In this document: one piece after another, positions 38,143-40,511 of the stretch
How the letters are laid out: each line of letters starts with the position of its first letter
Position numbering within the stretch: the first letter of the stretch is position 1
NCBI GenBank assembly: GCA_001001205.1
Contig: LCKE01000002.1
Location: 1 to 40,511, forward strand
Reading direction: 5' to 3'
Source of the DNA: Parcubacteria group bacterium GW2011_GWF2_45_11
Lineage (GTDB): Bacteria > Patescibacteriota > Patescibacteriia > UBA1558 > UBA10009
DNA: 40,511 nucleotides
Notes under the pieces: model-generated
The model's input: the letters and a program-made list of their open reading frames with translations, nothing else
Databases searched by the model: none
What the model was told of the DNA's origin: nothing
Translations under genes and position numbers: made by a program

Positions 38143-40002
38143 TTAAGAAGCTGAGTCCGGTTTTTTCCAGGAAAATTGTCGTTCGGTTTTGATGTACCAA
38201 TCGGTGATTTTGTTAAAACGGTCCGCCGGGGTTGTAATTCTGGTGGTGGTTATGCCTTTAATCATTTCGTCTACCGGATAAGTGTGAATGGGGTTGTATA
38301 AAAAGATGGCCGGCACGTATTGCGAAATAATATTTTGAAAGTGAATATATTTTTTATTTATTTCTTCCAGGTTTTCCATGGTTCTGGCTTCTTCCAGAAC
38401 TTGATCAACGTCGCGGTTCGCCCAAACCGCCAGATTGGCGCCCGGGCTGGCCATTTGCGAGGAATGCCAGAAAGGATAGGGATCGGATTTGATGATTTCG
38501 CCGAATAACAGGGCGTCGTAACTGCGCGGTTCAATAATGTCATTTTTGATCCGGTCTTTGCCGATGATTTCTATATTGGTGCTGACGCCGATGTCTCCCC
38601 AGTTTTTTTTAATAATGTTTAAAGCGTTGGTATATTCAATTTTTTCCACCGTGGTTAAAGTCAGCTGCAGGATCTGATCATTTTTTTTTCTGACCATGGC
38701 GCTGGTCCCCTCGTCTTGAACCAGTTTCCAGCCGGCTTCGTCTAAAAGTTTTTTCGCCGTCTCGGGGTCATAAGTGTATTTTTTGATATCTGGATGATAA
38801 CCGATAAAGCCCGGCAAGATTGGGCCGTTAATAATGGCGCCTTTTTGGTCCAGTGATTCCTGGAGAATCAACTGCCGGTTGATGGCATAGGCCAGGGCCT
38901 GCCTGACCTGAACTGCCTGGAGAACATCATTTCTTTTGGTGTTGAAGAAAATCGCCGTGTACTGGGGCAATGATAAAGAATAGTATCTTAAGGATTTGTT
39001 TTTTTCAACTTTAGCCTGAAATTCCTGGGGTAGCAGATTCAAGCCCTGAATATTTTTGTTGGCTAAGGCGTCGGTAGCCGATTCAAAATCGCCGTAAAAT
39101 TTAAAACTGATTTCCTTGAGGTAGGGTTTTTGTCCGTAATAATCATCATTACGTTTCAGGGTGTAGGTTCTGATGTTGCCGTTTTTGTCTTTGGTTAATG
39201 AGGCGAACATGAACGGCCCGGTACCCACCGGTTTTTTATTTAATTCCGCCAAAGTGGCGTTGGCGGCCGGCACGGTTAGCCATTTATGTTTGGGCAGAAT
39301 GCCAAAGGTCAGGCTGTTCAAAAAGTTGGCCAGCGGCTCTTTAAGAATAAAGCGCACAGTGGTTTCGTCTAACTTTTCCATCTGCACGTTGCCCAAAGCG
39401 CTTTTAAGCTGGCTTTGCCATTCGGGGTCTTGGATGTTAGTGACGGTAAAAATAATGTCATCAATGGTCAAAGGCTGGCCGTCGTGCCATTTAACGTTGT
39501 CTTTGATTTTAAAGGTGTAAATTTTGCGGTCAGGGCTGATTTGAAAGCTTTCGGCCAGATCGGGCTCCAACACGCCTTCGTTGTTTATTTTTAACAGGCC
39601 GTTGAAGATTAAATTCGCCAAATCGCGGTCAACGTCATTATAGGAAGCTAAAATAGGGTTGATATACTGAGGAGTACCGACCAGGCCTTCAACGTAACTG
39701 CCGCCGCCGGCCGGAACTATAACCGTGTGTTTAAAGTAAAAGTCTCCGACTAACAGCACCAGGCAAAGGCCGATAACCGCGCTTAATATCTTGATGATCT
39801 GCAATTCTTTTTTAGAAAGAAAGCGGGGCAGCGCTTTTAATTGCGATAAGCTGGGCAGAGTTTTGCGCGAAAGATTAAAAACCAGCTTGCGATCAAGCTT
39901 ATTGGAAGCGTTGAGTGAATTGGCGGCGCTTTTAATCTTGAATTTTAATAATTTGACAAAAAGATTTTGCAATTTTTTTTGCCAATTTTTAATGGAGTCC
40001 AC
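38143..40002 (-). CDS. Membrane-anchored oligopeptide-binding protein (SBP family 5)
   Basis: This 619-aa protein matches periplasmic peptide/nickel-binding proteins (OppA/DppA) of ABC importers: YINPILASYNDVDRDLANLI, LAESFQISPDRKIYTFKIKD then VKWHDGQPLTIDDIIFTVTN, and RQALAYAINRQLILQESLDQ. It is not a lipoprotein: about 75 cytoplasmic residues with basic helices precede one transmembrane helix (IIKILSAVIGLCLVLLVGDF), which then anchors the binding domain outside. This topology is unusual for the family and suits a cell with no outer membrane. It starts 2 nt after secG, so the two form one operon. No permease or ATPase genes are adjacent. Confidence 0.9.
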   Translation of the reverse strand: MDSIKNWQKKLQNLFVKLLKFKIKSAANSLNASNKLDRKLVFNLSRKTLPSLSQLKALPRFLSKKELQIIKILSAVIGLCLVLLVGDFYFKHTVIVPAGGGSYVEGLVGTPQYINPILASYNDVDRDLANLIFNGLLKINNEGVLEPDLAESFQISPDRKIYTFKIKDNVKWHDGQPLTIDDIIFTVTNIQDPEWQSQLKSALGNVQMEKLDETTVRFILKEPLANFLNSLTFGILPKHKWLTVPAANATLAELNKKPVGTGPFMFASLTKDKNGNIRTYTLKRNDDYYGQKPYLKEISFKFYGDFESATDALANKNIQGLNLLPQEFQAKVEKNKSLRYYSLSLPQYTAIFFNTKRNDVLQAVQVRQALAYAINRQLILQESLDQKGAIINGPILPGFIGYHPDIKKYTYDPETAKKLLDEAGWKLVQDEGTSAMVRKKNDQILQLTLTTVEKIEYTNALNIIKKNWGDIGVSTNIEIIGKDRIKNDIIEPRSYDALLFGEIIKSDPYPFWHSSQMASPGANLAVWANRDVDQVLEEARTMENLEEINKKYIHFQNIISQYVPAIFLYNPIHTYPVDEMIKGITTTRITTPADRFNKITDWYIKTERQFSWKKPDSAS

Positions 40003-40004
40003 GT

Positions 40005-40226
40005 TTATTTGGATAAGAAAACGTTTACGACGGCCAGTCCCAGAAACAGGACGGCAAGAACAATAGTCGCGATAAAGATAGTTTTTTCAGCGCCACGCTT
40101 GGTGCGGTAAACTCCGCCTTCACCGCCGAAAATACCGCCTAAACCAGCGCCGCGGTTTTGAATCATGATAGCGGCGATTAATAGAACCGCTATAACGAGT
40201 TGTACTATTTGCAGAAGACTTTGCAT
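40005..40226 (-). CDS. secG: Protein translocase subunit SecG
   Basis: This 73-aa protein has two transmembrane helices (about residues 4-20 and 49-69) joined by the conserved glycine-rich cytoplasmic loop IMIQNRGAGLGGIFGGEGGV. Length and loop are diagnostic of SecG, which helps SecYE/SecA export. It has no Shine-Dalgarno site, and its promoter places transcription about 8 nt before the ATG. It is co-transcribed with the binding-protein gene. Confidence 0.95.
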   Translation of the reverse strand: MQSLLQIVQLVIAVLLIAAIMIQNRGAGLGGIFGGEGGVYRTKRGAEKTIFIATIVLAVLFLGLAVVNVFLSK

Positions 40227-40240
40227 AAAAATCGTTTTTA

Positions 40241-40269
40241 ATAATAGCAGACGGGCGGATAAATGTCAA
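40241..40269 (-). promoter_or_regulatory. secG promoter
   Basis: On the minus strand a perfect TTGACA (40269-40264), 17-nt spacer and TATTAT (40246-40241). The start would be near 40234. A second TTGACA stands 20 bp upstream (40289-40284). Confidence 0.8.
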
Positions 40270-40322
40270 GGAAAAATCATAATTTGTCAACGGGAAATAG
40301 AAATGTCATACTTGGCGGGAAG

Positions 40323-40511
40323 TTAAAATGTCCTACTTGATTGATTTAAGTTGGCAAGAATTTGAGCTCTGCCAGCCAGTCGCCAGGGATGATTTACAGG
40401 TGGGATATGCGCTTTGGTAGCCGGTAATATCCAAGGCATTTTGACTGGCAAAATCTGTTTTACCGGACGCTGTGGTAGTAGTTCGTAATTTAGGTATTTT
40501 CCTCTAAGGCG
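40323..40511 (-). CDS. Transposase C-terminus, IS481/ISNCY-like (cut by window edge)
   Basis: The minus strand is open from the window edge to TAA at 40323-40325, 62 residues: RLRGKYLNYELLPQRPVKQI, then a Pro/Lys-rich linker, HIPPVNHPWRLAGRAQILAN and a short tail. F/Y-x-G-K-Y-L near the start and PPxNHPWR near the end match the final segment of DDE integrase-type transposases with a Pro-rich C-terminal tail. Copies of AAATGTC(A/C)TACTTG at 40301-40314 and 40326-40339, the second over the stop codon, could be the element's end repeats. The catalytic core is outside the window. Confidence 0.55.
   Translation of the reverse strand, partial: RLRGKYLNYELLPQRPVKQILPVKMPWILPATKAHIPPVNHPWRLAGRAQILANLNQSSRTF

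Overview
The window looks like a chromosome segment of a Candidate Phyla Radiation (Patescibacteria) bacterium. This is inferred from gene content, not from a marker gene: many short hypothetical membrane proteins, an Elp3 homologue, a translin/TRAX-like protein, a stand-alone riboflavin kinase, a surface protein with CPR-style C-terminal repeats, and housekeeping genes in small unrelated operons. Genes end with TAA, TAG and TGA, and nothing suggests a recoded stop.

Left part (1-11 kb): a cut-off IS200/IS605 tnpA at the edge; an HU, YmdB and RNase Y cluster on the minus strand; a decayed IS1595-like insertion; then plus-strand genes for an unknown 198-aa protein, a metallo-beta-lactamase-fold protein that has lost its metal ligands, a PsbP-like membrane protein, a 31-aa membrane peptide, gyrA, a NIF3-family protein and ruvB. 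A 56-aa membrane protein is encoded on the minus strand with a terminator over its stop codon.

Middle (11.7-26 kb): queH and queA of queuosine synthesis, a YdjM-like membrane protein, a run of about ten consecutive hairpins, a CARDB/Kazal surface protein, an IS5-like transposase scrap, and an ECF sigma operon whose probable membrane anti-sigma partner is split by a frameshift at six A. Next come ychF, a structured and possibly transcribed locus, a TRAX-like nuclease candidate, a broken gene of unknown function, a UvrD/Rep helicase, riboflavin kinase, and a DEDD exonuclease joined to a WYL-like domain.

Right part (26-40.5 kb): a lipoprotein, cutA (frameshifted near its start), glyA with a Nudix gene, elp3 divergent from a Trm9-like methyltransferase, a phosphohexomutase, murI, a truncated plsC remnant, trpS, RNase J, tRNA-Leu(CAG), a membrane-anchored oligopeptide-binding protein with secG, and a transposase C-terminus running off the edge.

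RNA biology dominates. RNases Y and J, a TRAX-like protein, queuosine genes and a possible mcm5U34 wobble pathway (Elp3 plus a Trm9-like enzyme) all lie within 40 kb. Promoters that can be read with 17-bp spacers often place the transcription start at or within about 8 nt of the start codon, so leaderless or near-leaderless mRNAs seem common, alongside a separate set of genes with clear Shine-Dalgarno sites. Three genes carry small frameshifts, two of them at homopolymers; these are either real decay or assembly errors.
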